DNA of 36,129 bases from Cytophagales bacterium (GCA_013298985.1 JAAFJS010000031.1:1-36129); one strand, 5' to 3'; positions 25,658 to 33,100 are shown, counted from the stretch's first letter. The notes: generated from the letters alone by a model not told the origin. Translations and numbers: made by a program.

Positions 25658-25768
25658 ATGCTCAAAAAAATTGTTCTTATATTTTTCTCATTTGTTTTAT
25701 TGATTTCAGGCTTCTTTTTCTGGTATTATAAAGATGAAATAGAAGACGTCAGTGATAAACTAAACTAA
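25658..25768 (+). CDS. Small aromatic-rich membrane peptide, possible pheA leader
   Basis: A 36-residue ORF with ATG at 25658 and TAA at 25766-25768. The reading starts MLKKIVLIFFSFVLL, then ISGFFFWYYKDE, then IEDVSDKLN. It has a basic start, one hydrophobic helix of about 20 residues with six Phe, one Trp and two Tyr, and an acidic tail. An intrinsic terminator follows 13 bases after the stop, and pheA begins 172 bases downstream. Two readings are possible: a single-pass membrane microprotein with an aromatic belt, or a leader peptide whose Phe/Trp/Tyr codon run couples translation to termination before pheA. Against the second, a good promoter for pheA lies after the terminator. Coding status is supported by the start, length and terminator only. 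Confidence 0.5.
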   Translation: MLKKIVLIFFSFVLLISGFFFWYYKDEIEDVSDKLN

Positions 25769-25781
25769 TCAAATAAAAACG

Positions 25782-25805
25782 AACCTCTACCAAAGAGGTT
25801 TTTTT
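25782..25805 (+). terminator. Intrinsic terminator after the small aromatic-rich ORF
   Basis: AACCTCT (25782-25788) and AGAGGTT (25794-25800) form a perfect 7-bp stem with a 5-base loop, and a run of seven T (25799-25805) follows on the plus strand. It sits 13 bases after the stop of the 36-residue ORF and 70 bases ahead of the pheA promoter. Confidence 0.8.
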
Positions 25806-25874
25806 ATGCAAATTCGCGGGTGAAATTCTAATTATCTTTTTGCTAAATTATACCTTCTATGAAAAGTCTGACTA

Positions 25875-25906
25875 TTTGCAAAACTACTAAAAGAGTAGTA
25901 TTTTTG
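25875..25906 (+). promoter_or_regulatory. pheA promoter with palindrome in spacer
   Basis: TTTG (25875-25878), 20-base spacer, TATTTTTG (25899-25906): a full match to the Bacteroidota promoter. ACTACT (25883-25888) and AGTAGT (25894-25899) form an inverted repeat with a 5-base centre between the two boxes, which could be a regulator-binding site or chance. The start of transcription would be near 25913, giving a short leader of about 30 nucleotides before the ATG at 25941. Confidence 0.6.
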
Positions 25907-25940
25907 GTGTTATGGAAAAAATAAAATATAAAACAACAAA

Positions 25941-27020
25941 ATGAACGACCAACTCAACGAACTCCGAAATCAAATTGATGACATTGATAATCAGATGCTT
26001 GCCTTGCTCAATAAGCGCATGGAAGTCATCAAAGAAGTGGGCAAACTCAAAAGAATCAACAATGCAATCATTTACCGCCCCGAACGCGAAAAATCTATTC
26101 TTGACCGCCTCAACTTATTAAATAGTGGCTTGCTAACTGCGCCTGCGATTGAGGCTGTGTTTTTGGAGATTTTTGCTGTTAGTCGCAACTACGAGCTACC
26201 CGAACGCATCGCGTACCTGGGCCCCGAAGGTAGTTTTTCACACCAAGCCGCCGAAAGTCGCTTCGGTTCTTTAAGCGATTACGTCGCCCTGAGCAATATC
26301 AAGTCAGTTTTTGAGAGTGTAAGCACCAAACGCGTGCGCTTTGGCATCATTCCCATAGAGAATAACCAAGAAGGTTCGGTCAAAGAAACGATAGATATGC
26401 TACGCGCCTCAGATGTAAAGATTGTGGCAGAAATCCCCTTGAATATCCACTTTACCTTTGCTTCTATGGAAGACCGTTTTCATCGGATTAAGAAAATTTA
26501 TTCCAAAGACATTGCTTTTCGTCAGTGCCAAAAGTTTATTGATGAGTATTTCAGTGAAGAAAATGTCCAACTCATTCCAGTTGAATCCACGTCCCAAGCC
26601 GCAAAACTTGCCTCTGAGGAAGCGGGCAGTGCCGCAATTTGCTCAGAGGTAGCGGCAAAGCTCTACCAACTGCCCTTGCTTTTTGAGAATATTGAAGACA
26701 GTTCGCACAACCGCACCCGTTTTCTTATTATTAGCAAAACCTTTGAAACTCAGTTTAGTGCAGGCTGTAAAACCTCCCTTATTGCTCAAATCCCTGACGA
26801 TACCGAAGCAGGCAGTCTGGCAAAGCTATTAGAAGATTTTGGCAAGGCAAAAATAAATCTCACCAAGATAGAAAGCCACCCTGCCAAAGAAGGTGAACGC
26901 TTTGCCTATTGGTTTCTAATTGATTTTGATGGACACTGCGAAGATGATAAAGTGAAAATAATCTTGGAGAAAAACAAGGAATTTGTCAAACTGCTGGGTA
27001 GCTACGTAAAGCTGGTCTAA
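25941..27020 (+). CDS. pheA: Bifunctional chorismate mutase/prephenate dehydratase
   Basis: 359 residues with three domains. An AroQ chorismate mutase (about 1-85) opens LNELRNQIDDIDNQMLALLNKRMEVIKEVGKLK. A prephenate dehydratase domain (about 92-275) has RIAYLGPEGSFSHQAAESRFG, FGIIPIENNQEGSVKETIDML and SSHNRTRFLIISK, with the catalytic Thr-Arg-Phe. A C-terminal ACT domain (about 283-359) contains NLTKIESHPAK, where the ESRP-like motif binds phenylalanine. The enzyme converts chorismate to prephenate and then phenylpyruvate, the last committed step to phenylalanine, with feedback control by the ACT domain. It stands alone, with its own promoter and no aroF or tyrA beside it. The small aromatic-rich ORF and terminator lie just upstream. 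Confidence 0.95.
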   Translation: MNDQLNELRNQIDDIDNQMLALLNKRMEVIKEVGKLKRINNAIIYRPEREKSILDRLNLLNSGLLTAPAIEAVFLEIFAVSRNYELPERIAYLGPEGSFSHQAAESRFGSLSDYVALSNIKSVFESVSTKRVRFGIIPIENNQEGSVKETIDMLRASDVKIVAEIPLNIHFTFASMEDRFHRIKKIYSKDIAFRQCQKFIDEYFSEENVQLIPVESTSQAAKLASEEAGSAAICSEVAAKLYQLPLLFENIEDSSHNRTRFLIISKTFETQFSAGCKTSLIAQIPDDTEAGSLAKLLEDFGKAKINLTKIESHPAKEGERFAYWFLIDFDGHCEDDKVKIILEKNKEFVKLLGSYVKLV

Positions 27021-27021
27021 C

Positions 27022-27062
27022 AAAAAAAGAACTCCACCAGCGATTAAAGCTATGTGGAGTTC
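27022..27062 (-). terminator. Intrinsic terminator for the LruC-domain gene
   Basis: GAACTCCAC (27029-27037) pairs with GTGGAGTTC (27054-27062), a 9-bp stem. A run of seven A (27022-27028) becomes the U-run on the minus strand, so the terminator serves the minus-strand gene at 27133. It begins one base after the pheA stop and may also help end pheA transcripts. Confidence 0.75.
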
Positions 27063-27132
27063 AAATTGAAAGTTAAAAAAAGATACTGAAGTTTAAAGTG
27101 ATACCTGAAAAATTCTACCTTCAATTCTTATC

Positions 27133-29220
27133 TTATTCAAATACTAAACTTGAAACTGCATTGTTATACCAAAGTAAGTAAGCAGGGTTAGTATTGTCAT
27201 TTGCCCAATTTCTAAAATCTGGATAAGCGTTCTCAATAGAAGTTCTTTCTGTTGGGTATTTAAAGTTAGCTCCTATCGCTATGGGCAGATGTAATGCAAA
27301 AGGCATCTTTCCGTCAGTAGTTCTGAATGGGTCAGCAACAGTGATGTCAGCACCATTAAACATAGCAGGATTAGCGTTCCACATTGTTTTTACCTTAGAA
27401 GTAGGGGCATAGCCTGCCAAATGTACCTCATAAGCTCTATCTCCATCAGCAATCAAGAACGGGTTAAAAGGAACTGCACCTAATTCTCTGTCTGTTGGTA
27501 GCGTGCTAAACTCAATTTCTACTGTGGCAGTATTAAACTCTACTCTTGGTTTTGGAAACTTGTCTGATGATTTTGTGTTAATCATGCCACCCGCAGGAAC
27601 AGCACCTTTTACCAAACTAAAAGCATTGTCAAATACAACTACTGTGGGGTGGTTTTGTCCTACTTCTAAGCCTTTTCCATCTACTGAAATTGTGCCTGTG
27701 GTCAATTTAGAACCATTAACTTTCTGAATAGCACCTGCACTAAATCCTGTCATTTCAAAACCAAAACCATTCTTATATTCAGCACCTAACGCCTTTGTAT
27801 CAAAATCAGCTTGCAACTTCATGATTTTATTGTTGCGATTTTTGAACTTCATGAATTTATATTGTACTACCAAGTCATTCATGTCAAAATCACCTTTCTT
27901 AGGCCACAAGTCTTCAAACATCAGCACGCCACAAGTTACGTCTTGGTAAATTTTAGGTTCGTTGCACTCTTGGCATTTTTTCATTTCTGTTTTCACATCT
28001 GCCATAGTAGGAGGTACGATGCACTCTGCTGGATTGGCTGTAACATAGAATACCACATCATTAAAGTCTTTGTTAAGCGTACCCATATTTTGGTCTCTTG
28101 GCAAATCCTCAAAAGAAAGTAAGATTCCTTGTGGTTTTCCGTCCGTAGCGCGGTCAGCAAGCATTAATACGTGTTGCTTCAAGTTTGCGTTTGCCTCATG
28201 GTTAAAGCGTGCATCTGAATAATAAATTCTTTTTCCACTGTCATTAACAGAGCTACCACTATTTCCATTTGCGATAATAAAGAAACCAATTCTTTTGCCC
28301 TTACCTATCACGCCAGGGATTTTATAAGTAAAACCATTGGGCAAATTACCACCGCTATTAGGCAAAGAAGTATTAGGAAAAGCCACTGCTCTATCTTTTA
28401 TTTTATCTACGGTTAAGGTAGCGTGTTCGCTTTCATCATAAATATAATAACCAAGCGCATTTTTATAACCAGCCACTTCACCTATAAAAGTAATCCAAAC
28501 CTCACCATTTTGAGTCATTGTCAAGGCAGGAAATGCTGTTGAAGCATTTGCCAAAGCCGTATTATCTACGTTATCTTTGTTATATTTCAAAATAGAAGTT
28601 ACATCAGCCATAAAGCCAGTATTCAAAGGTCTTTGAGAAAACAAATCACAAGCTACAGGCTTACCGTTTGAATCTGCATTAGGAACAGAATAACTTTGAC
28701 CGCTATATACTGAGCTATTTACAGTAGCATAATTACAATCCGCCTCTGCGCCTTCTGCTCTACCATTGCTTAGACCTTGCTCAAAACGGAAAGTATAATC
28801 TACTGCCAATGCGCTTTTGTTAATATCTACTTCCATTGCTGCCAAACCCACAAAGTTAGGGTCAATGATTACTTTACCTATCAAAGAAATAGCAGCAGAA
28901 GGCATCATCTTAGTAGCATTAAATACACCTCTGTCATCAATACCACCATGCAAAATCAAGTTCTCTGGCTTCAACTCTCCCACATAAACTTTGATGTTAT
29001 CCAAAGGAATAGACTTGTTGTCGCGGTCTAAGGCACGAATATTAAAAGATACATTAGAAGTATTGGCAAATGTAAGGTGAGAAGGAATTGAAACGCTGGT
29101 TTCATTCACAACATTTTCTATTTGAGCAACCTCTTCTTTTTTAGAGCAAGAAGTAAGAATCAGTGCAGATGCTAATGAAATAGCTATCGTTTTTATGAAG
29201 AATTTGTTAAAGGTATTCAT
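27133..29220 (-). CDS. LruC domain-containing outer-surface lipoprotein
   Basis: 695 residues from ATG 29220 (an upstream in-frame ATG at 29247 adds nine residues; the shorter form gives the better signal peptide). The lipoprotein signal has the lipobox SALILTSC, with the lipidated Cys near residue 25, then a linker. Residues about 370-395 read ILLSFEDLPRDQ and LNKDFNDVVFYV, a DUF4114-like motif. About 435-455 reads LMFEDLWPKKGDFDMNDLVV, the LruC/DUF4842 signature, whose acidic residues suggest calcium binding. The rest is a beta-rich region with few Cys. LruC proteins are secreted or surface lipoproteins of unknown role, first named in Leptospira. It has its own promoter and terminator and stands alone between pheA and tsf. 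Confidence 0.85.
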   Translation of the reverse strand: MNTFNKFFIKTIAISLASALILTSCSKKEEVAQIENVVNETSVSIPSHLTFANTSNVSFNIRALDRDNKSIPLDNIKVYVGELKPENLILHGGIDDRGVFNATKMMPSAAISLIGKVIIDPNFVGLAAMEVDINKSALAVDYTFRFEQGLSNGRAEGAEADCNYATVNSSVYSGQSYSVPNADSNGKPVACDLFSQRPLNTGFMADVTSILKYNKDNVDNTALANASTAFPALTMTQNGEVWITFIGEVAGYKNALGYYIYDESEHATLTVDKIKDRAVAFPNTSLPNSGGNLPNGFTYKIPGVIGKGKRIGFFIIANGNSGSSVNDSGKRIYYSDARFNHEANANLKQHVLMLADRATDGKPQGILLSFEDLPRDQNMGTLNKDFNDVVFYVTANPAECIVPPTMADVKTEMKKCQECNEPKIYQDVTCGVLMFEDLWPKKGDFDMNDLVVQYKFMKFKNRNNKIMKLQADFDTKALGAEYKNGFGFEMTGFSAGAIQKVNGSKLTTGTISVDGKGLEVGQNHPTVVVFDNAFSLVKGAVPAGGMINTKSSDKFPKPRVEFNTATVEIEFSTLPTDRELGAVPFNPFLIADGDRAYEVHLAGYAPTSKVKTMWNANPAMFNGADITVADPFRTTDGKMPFALHLPIAIGANFKYPTERTSIENAYPDFRNWANDNTNPAYLLWYNNAVSSLVFE

Positions 29221-29297
29221 TGTGTTTATTTTTTTATGATAATACATTTCAAATTGGGGTATTTCATATATGACTTTTCTAAGTCATTAACTTGATA

Positions 29298-29330
29298 CAA
29301 ATATAGGGTAATGCAAGTATTATTTCCAAA
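29298..29330 (-). promoter_or_regulatory. Bacteroidota-type promoter for the LruC gene
   Basis: On the minus strand TTTG (29330-29327) is followed by a 21-base spacer and TATATTTG (29305-29298). The match is full, and transcription would start near 29290, about 70 nucleotides before the ATG at 29220. Confidence 0.6.
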
Positions 29331-29735
29331 TATTTCACAAAATATTTTCAAAAATTTGAATAAAAAATTTCACTATACTAATTTATATTGCACAAAAAAG
29401 CGTTTTTTATTGTACTTTTCTAATAAATTGTGTTTTTCTAATATTGAATGTGATTATTTTTTTAACGCTTTTTGATTTTATATTTTTCCATGTTTAAATT
29501 GTATTTTTTTAATATTTATTAAATTTATTGGACTATTCAAAGAAAACAATATTGCTTTTTTTAGTTTGTAAATAGAAATGTAATTTTTTATACAAAAAAT
29601 CAACTTTTATTATTCGTATCAAGAATTTTAGGTCAGGCAGTTCATATTCTGGGGGTGGCGAGAACAGTGGCATAGAAAGAATGTTTTTTAATAAAATATT
29701 AAAGCAAAAAATTAGTAATTACAAATCAGATTTTG
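29331..29735. other. AT-rich gene-free stretch with one GC island
   Basis: No supported gene lies between the LruC promoter and the promoter half-site at 29736. The DNA is very AT-rich except for about 45 bases at 29630-29675. On the minus strand that island begins a 46-codon ORF (29673 to 29533) starting MPLFSPPPEYELPDLK, whose later codons are ordinary AT-rich sequence. Nothing here is confirmed as coding or structured RNA. Confidence 0.5.
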
Positions 29736-29743
29736 TAATTTTG
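29736..29743 (+). promoter_or_regulatory. Candidate -7 element upstream of the 56-residue ORF
   Basis: TAATTTTG matches TAnnTTTG. No TTTG box is visible 19-21 bases upstream, so only a half-site is present; it lies 66 bases ahead of the ATG at 29809. Confidence 0.35.
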
Positions 29744-29808
29744 CGCCTCAATTCCAAAGAAAGGAATTTTTTAAACACATTTTAGCAACATTTAACGCGC
29801 AGATTGAT

Positions 29809-29979
29809 ATGAATATCGCAGAAATTGAAAGCAAGCTGAAAGACTTGAGAATAAAGCAAGCCGAGCAAATGAAGACCAAAAAAGCAAGTCGCGATACGAC
29901 CGCTTTGGCTTCTATCCGTGAGGAAATGAACAAACTCAAAGACGAGGCTACCGCTGTCTATAAAGCAAAAAGAAAATAA
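29809..29979 (+). CDS. Small charged coiled-coil protein, 56 residues
   Basis: ATG at 29809, TAA at 29977-29979. The protein is almost entirely helical and charged: it begins MNIAEIESKLKDLRIKQAEQ, continues MKTKKASRDTTALASIREEM and ends NKLKDEATAVYKAKRK. Lys, Arg and Glu are abundant and no Cys, Trp, Pro or Gly occurs, so a short amphipathic helix or coiled coil is likely. Its GC content is clearly higher than the surrounding AT-rich DNA and its third positions look coding. It lies 131 bases ahead of tsf on the same strand, in the place where rpsB is often found. I do not recognise a family; it could be a nucleoid- or ribosome-associated small protein, which is a guess from composition and neighbours. 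Confidence 0.65.
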   Translation: MNIAEIESKLKDLRIKQAEQMKTKKASRDTTALASIREEMNKLKDEATAVYKAKRK

Positions 29980-30110
29980 TCTTTGTTGTAGCTATTCTTT
30001 TTGGAACAATTCCCAACAAAAGTTTGGGTAAACTCCACTAAGTCAATGATTTTAGAAGATTAAACAAATATTAATGTTAATGTATATTTAACGTTAGAAA
30101 TTTTAATATT

Positions 30111-30941
30111 ATGGAAATTAAAGCACAAGACGTAAATAAATTAAGACAACTCACTGGCGCGGGCATGATGGACTGCAAAAAAGCCCTTACCGAAGCCGAA
30201 GGTGATTTCGAAAAAGCAATTGACATTCTTCGCAAGAAAGGGCAGAAAATTTCTGCTGCTCGCGCTGACAGAGCCGCAAGCGAAGGTGCTGTCTTTGTGA
30301 AAACAAATGACGCAAAAACAGAAGGTATCGTCATTTCTTTGAACTGCGAAACTGATTTCGTGGCAAAAAATGATGACTTTTTGGGCTTAGGCAACAAGAT
30401 TTTGGCAAAAGTATTCGAAGCAAATCCATCTTCTTTGGAAGAAATCAATAGCTTGAGCATCGAAGACAAAACGGTTGCCGAACACTTAGTAACATTAGTA
30501 GGGAAGATTGGTGAGAAAATAGAAGTAGGTGCTTACGAGAGAGTTACAGGGGAAAAAATCATTTCTTACTTGCATGGCACACGAGTTGGCGTATTGGTGG
30601 CTATGAAAAATGTGAACGGTGGTAGCGTGGAAGAAGCAGGCAAAGATGTAGCAATGCAAATTGCCGCAATGAAGCCTGTGGCTTTGGACAAAGATGATGT
30701 CGACCCTACGATTATCGAAAGAGAAATCGAGATAGGCAAGGAACAAGCAAGACAGGAAGGCAAACCAGAGGCAATGCTCGAAAAAATTGCCCTCGGAAAG
30801 CTCAACAAATTCTACAAGGACAGCACTTTGCTCAACCAAGAGTTTGTCAAAGACAATACAAAATCTATCGCCCAATACTTAGAAAGTGTACAGAAAGGCT
30901 TAACCGTTTCTGCTTTCAAGCGAGTAGGCGTAAATGCTTAA
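30111..30941 (+). CDS. tsf: Translation elongation factor Ts
   Basis: 276 residues. An N-terminal UBA-like domain opens IKAQDVNKLRQLTGAGMMDCKKALTEAEGDFEKAIDILRKKG, and the core motif NCETDFVAKND (residues about 80-90) contains the TDFVA signature that contacts the EF-Tu nucleotide site. The central and C-terminal subdomains are complete. EF-Ts releases GDP from EF-Tu during elongation. In many Bacteroidota tsf directly follows rpsB in a ribosomal protein cluster; here no rpsB is present, and the gene ahead is a 56-residue helical protein. A strong intrinsic terminator (31102-31135) follows after a palindromic 87-bp element. Confidence 0.97.
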   Translation: MEIKAQDVNKLRQLTGAGMMDCKKALTEAEGDFEKAIDILRKKGQKISAARADRAASEGAVFVKTNDAKTEGIVISLNCETDFVAKNDDFLGLGNKILAKVFEANPSSLEEINSLSIEDKTVAEHLVTLVGKIGEKIEVGAYERVTGEKIISYLHGTRVGVLVAMKNVNGGSVEEAGKDVAMQIAAMKPVALDKDDVDPTIIEREIEIGKEQARQEGKPEAMLEKIALGKLNKFYKDSTLLNQEFVKDNTKSIAQYLESVQKGLTVSAFKRVGVNA

Positions 30942-30956
30942 TGACAAATATTTAAT

Positions 30957-31043
30957 AGACTTTTTTCAGAAGTGCCAATTTCTCCCTCTCAGCAGGAGAG
31001 GGCAGCGGTGAGGCAGTAAAAAATCAACTTTTGAAAGAAGTCT
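30957..31043. repeat. 87-bp palindromic element, copy 1
   Basis: Ends AGACTTTTTTC (30957-30967) and GAAAGAAGTCT (31033-31043) pair along 11 bases with one G-T pair. The centre holds the hairpin CCCTCTC-AGCAG-GAGAGGG (about 30984-31002), followed by GGTGAGGC and an A-run. A second copy of the same length is at 32984. Where the ends differ, both arms change so that pairing is kept (position 10: T-A here, G-C in copy 2). Confidence 0.7.
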
Positions 31044-31101
31044 GATGATGATTTTTATAAAATTTCATCATTATCTCTTTGTTTTGAGTAAAAATAATGA
31101 T

Positions 31102-31135
31102 AAAAAACCAAAGGCATTGAGTCTTTGGTTTTTTT
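31102..31135 (+). terminator. Intrinsic terminator of tsf
   Basis: AAAAAACCAAAG (31102-31113) pairs with CTTTGGTTTTTT (31123-31134) over a 9-base loop, ending in a run of seven T (31129-31135). It works on the plus strand, and the A-run on the other side makes it usable in both directions. Confidence 0.8.
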
Positions 31136-31187
31136 ATTGTGTTTATTTTTCTATTTTTACGCTTTCATCAAAGTAATCAATTGACCC

Positions 31188-32159
31188 ATGAATTTCAAGC
31201 AAATACTTTTTAAGTTTAGCCCTTATTTTGGCTTACTTTTCGTTTTTTTACTTTTTGTAACTCTTTGTCCACCTGCTTTTTATTCTTTTTTTAACCTCAA
31301 AACTATCCTTACACAAACGGTTATTGTGGGGATTGCCGCAATGGGCGCGACGATGGTGATTATCGCAGGTGGTATTGACCTGAGTGTGGGTTCGCAAATT
31401 GCGCTGGGGACAGTGGTAGTTGCTAAAGTCCTGAGCATGAATGGCTTAGACGGAGAAGCAAGTGGCAGTACGGCTTTGCTGGCTTCTTTGTTAAGCATTG
31501 TGGCGTGTATGGCGTGCGGTGTACTGACAGGTTTAGTCGTTTCTAAGTTTAAAATTGTGCCTTTTATTGTAACGCTGGGCATGATGCAAATTGCGCGAGG
31601 TGTTTCCAAGTGGTTTGCCAGTGAGCAAACCGTTTCTGCTCCGCTTAACCCCTTGACTTCCTTGATGTTAGTAGAGCCTGAAAGTGAGTGGCTGGTGTTT
31701 GGCATATCGGTTTGGGTGATGATTGCCTTGATGTTTGTGCTTGTGGTAGTATTAAAATACACGATATTAGGCAGATACATTTTTGCGATAGGCTCTAATG
31801 AGCAAACGGCTCGACTTTGCGGTATCAATATTAGCAAGTATAAAGTGCTGATTTATATGCTCAGTGGCGTTTTTACAGGCATTGCGGCGGTGATGCAGTT
31901 TAGCAACCTGACAGTAGGCGACCCTACGGCGGCTAATGGCATGGAGTTGGATATTATTGCGGCGGTGGTGATTGGTGGCGGCTCACTCAGTGGCGGTGAA
32001 GGAAGTGCGACTGGCTCGCTGATAGGCGCGCTGATGATGGCGGTCTTGCGAAATGGGTGCAATATGCTTGGCGTGCCAAATTATGTGCAGGAAATTATCA
32101 TAGGGCTGATAATTGTGGGTGCGGTTTTGATAGACAAACTAAAACATAGGTTAAAATAG
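31188..32159 (+). CDS. Ribose/xylose-type sugar ABC transporter permease (RbsC family)
   Basis: 323 residues, ATG at 31188. About eight to ten membrane helices run through the protein. BPD_transp_2 signatures are present: IVGIAAMGATMVIIAGGIDLSVGSQIAL (residues about 45-72), KFKIVPFIVTLGMMQIARGV, GSNEQTARLCGINISKYK and AAVVIGGGSLSGGEGSATGSLIGALMMAVLRNG. The usual sugar permease form is VIGGTSLxGG; the extra Gly here is mild variation. RbsC-type permeases work with an RbsA ATPase and an RbsB binding protein, neither of which is nearby, so this subunit is orphaned within the window. gldF follows after only 7 bases, an unusual neighbour; whether they share a transcript is inferred from the spacing. 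Confidence 0.92.
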   Translation: MNFKQILFKFSPYFGLLFVFLLFVTLCPPAFYSFFNLKTILTQTVIVGIAAMGATMVIIAGGIDLSVGSQIALGTVVVAKVLSMNGLDGEASGSTALLASLLSIVACMACGVLTGLVVSKFKIVPFIVTLGMMQIARGVSKWFASEQTVSAPLNPLTSLMLVEPESEWLVFGISVWVMIALMFVLVVVLKYTILGRYIFAIGSNEQTARLCGINISKYKVLIYMLSGVFTGIAAVMQFSNLTVGDPTAANGMELDIIAAVVIGGGSLSGGEGSATGSLIGALMMAVLRNGCNMLGVPNYVQEIIIGLIIVGAVLIDKLKHRLK

Positions 32160-32166
32160 TTTTTTT

Positions 32167-32895
32167 ATGTTTGCAATTTTACAAAAAGAACTCCGTAGTT
32201 TTTTTAACGCCTTGGTCGGCTATATCGTCATGGTCGTTTTCCTGACAGGTGTAGGCTTATTTATGTGGGTTTTCCCTGAAACTGACGTACTTAACTATGG
32301 TTTTGCGACAATGGAAACGCTATTTTCCATGACTCCTTTTGTGTATTTGTTTTTGATTCCTGCGATTACCATGCGGACTTTTGCTGAGGAAAAGAAAGCA
32401 GGCACTATGGAACTTTTGCTCACACGCCCACTGACTGATTTTCAGATAATTATAGGAAAATACTTGGCAAGCTGGTTATTAGTTATTTTTTCTCTTTTGC
32501 CCACACTGATTTATTATTTTTCGATTGTCGAGCTGGGTACACCCCAAGGCAATATAGACACTGCGGCAGTAGTGGGTTCATACATTGGCTTATTTTTGTT
32601 AGGCGGCGTTTTTACTTCTATTGGTATTTTTGCTTCAGCAAGCACTGATAATCAGATTGTTGCGTTTATTTTGGCAGTATTTTTTTGTTTTATGCTTTAT
32701 TCGGGTATTTCATCACTTGCCCAGCTCAGTTTGTGGGAAGGCAGTGCATACATTATCAGTCAGTTAGGAATAGATTTTCACTATGCTGCTATGGGCAAGG
32801 GGCTGATAGATTCGCGCAATCTTTTATATTTTTTTAGCATCATTGTTATTTTTCTTTATTTGACCTATTTGAATTTGAGAAGTAGAAAGTGGTAA
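32167..32895 (+). CDS. gldF: Gliding-motility ABC transporter permease GldF
   Basis: 242 residues, ATG at 32167, six predicted membrane helices typical of an ABC-2 permease. The start MFAILQKELRSFFNALVGYI, the motif TPFVYLFLIPAITMRTFAEEKKAGTMELLLTRPLTD, and the closing IIVIFLYLTYLNLRSRKW match GldF. GldF with GldG and the ATPase GldA forms a transporter needed for gliding in Flavobacterium johnsoniae. gldG normally follows gldF; here the next gene is a MoxR ATPase after an intergenic region with a palindromic element. The gene sits 7 bases after an RbsC-type permease gene. Family call is strong; motility role in this organism is inferred. Confidence 0.92.
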   Translation: MFAILQKELRSFFNALVGYIVMVVFLTGVGLFMWVFPETDVLNYGFATMETLFSMTPFVYLFLIPAITMRTFAEEKKAGTMELLLTRPLTDFQIIIGKYLASWLLVIFSLLPTLIYYFSIVELGTPQGNIDTAAVVGSYIGLFLLGGVFTSIGIFASASTDNQIVAFILAVFFCFMLYSGISSLAQLSLWEGSAYIISQLGIDFHYAAMGKGLIDSRNLLYFFSIIVIFLYLTYLNLRSRKW

Positions 32896-32983
32896 TTATT
32901 TTCTGCATTTTTTATTTTCTTAACACTTAAAAAATCGAATCAATTTTATATTTGGAAATTGCTTTCTATTTTTGCTACGAATT

Positions 32984-33070
32984 AGACTTCTTGCGAAAGA
33001 ATCCTCTTTCTCCCTCTCATAAGGAGAGGGCAGGGGGAGAGGCGATAAAAAACACTTTTGCAAGAAGTCT
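32984..33070. repeat. 87-bp palindromic element, copy 2
   Basis: AGACTTCTTGCGAAAG (32984-32999) pairs with CTTTTGCAAGAAGTCT (33055-33070) with one mismatch in 16. The centre has CCCTCTC-ATAAG-GAGAGGG (about 33012-33030) and a second G-rich block GGGGGAGAGGCG. It has the same length as copy 1 at 30957 and shares most of its central sequence. It lies between gldF and the MoxR gene. Confidence 0.7.
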
Positions 33071-33100
33071 ATTAAAGAAATTCAGAACGAAAAGAATACT

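Noticed and set aside
29630-29675. GGTCAGG in the GC island looked like the start of a signal-recognition-particle RNA
   Set aside because: The rest of the conserved SRP RNA motif (the GGAAGCAGC-like part) is absent.
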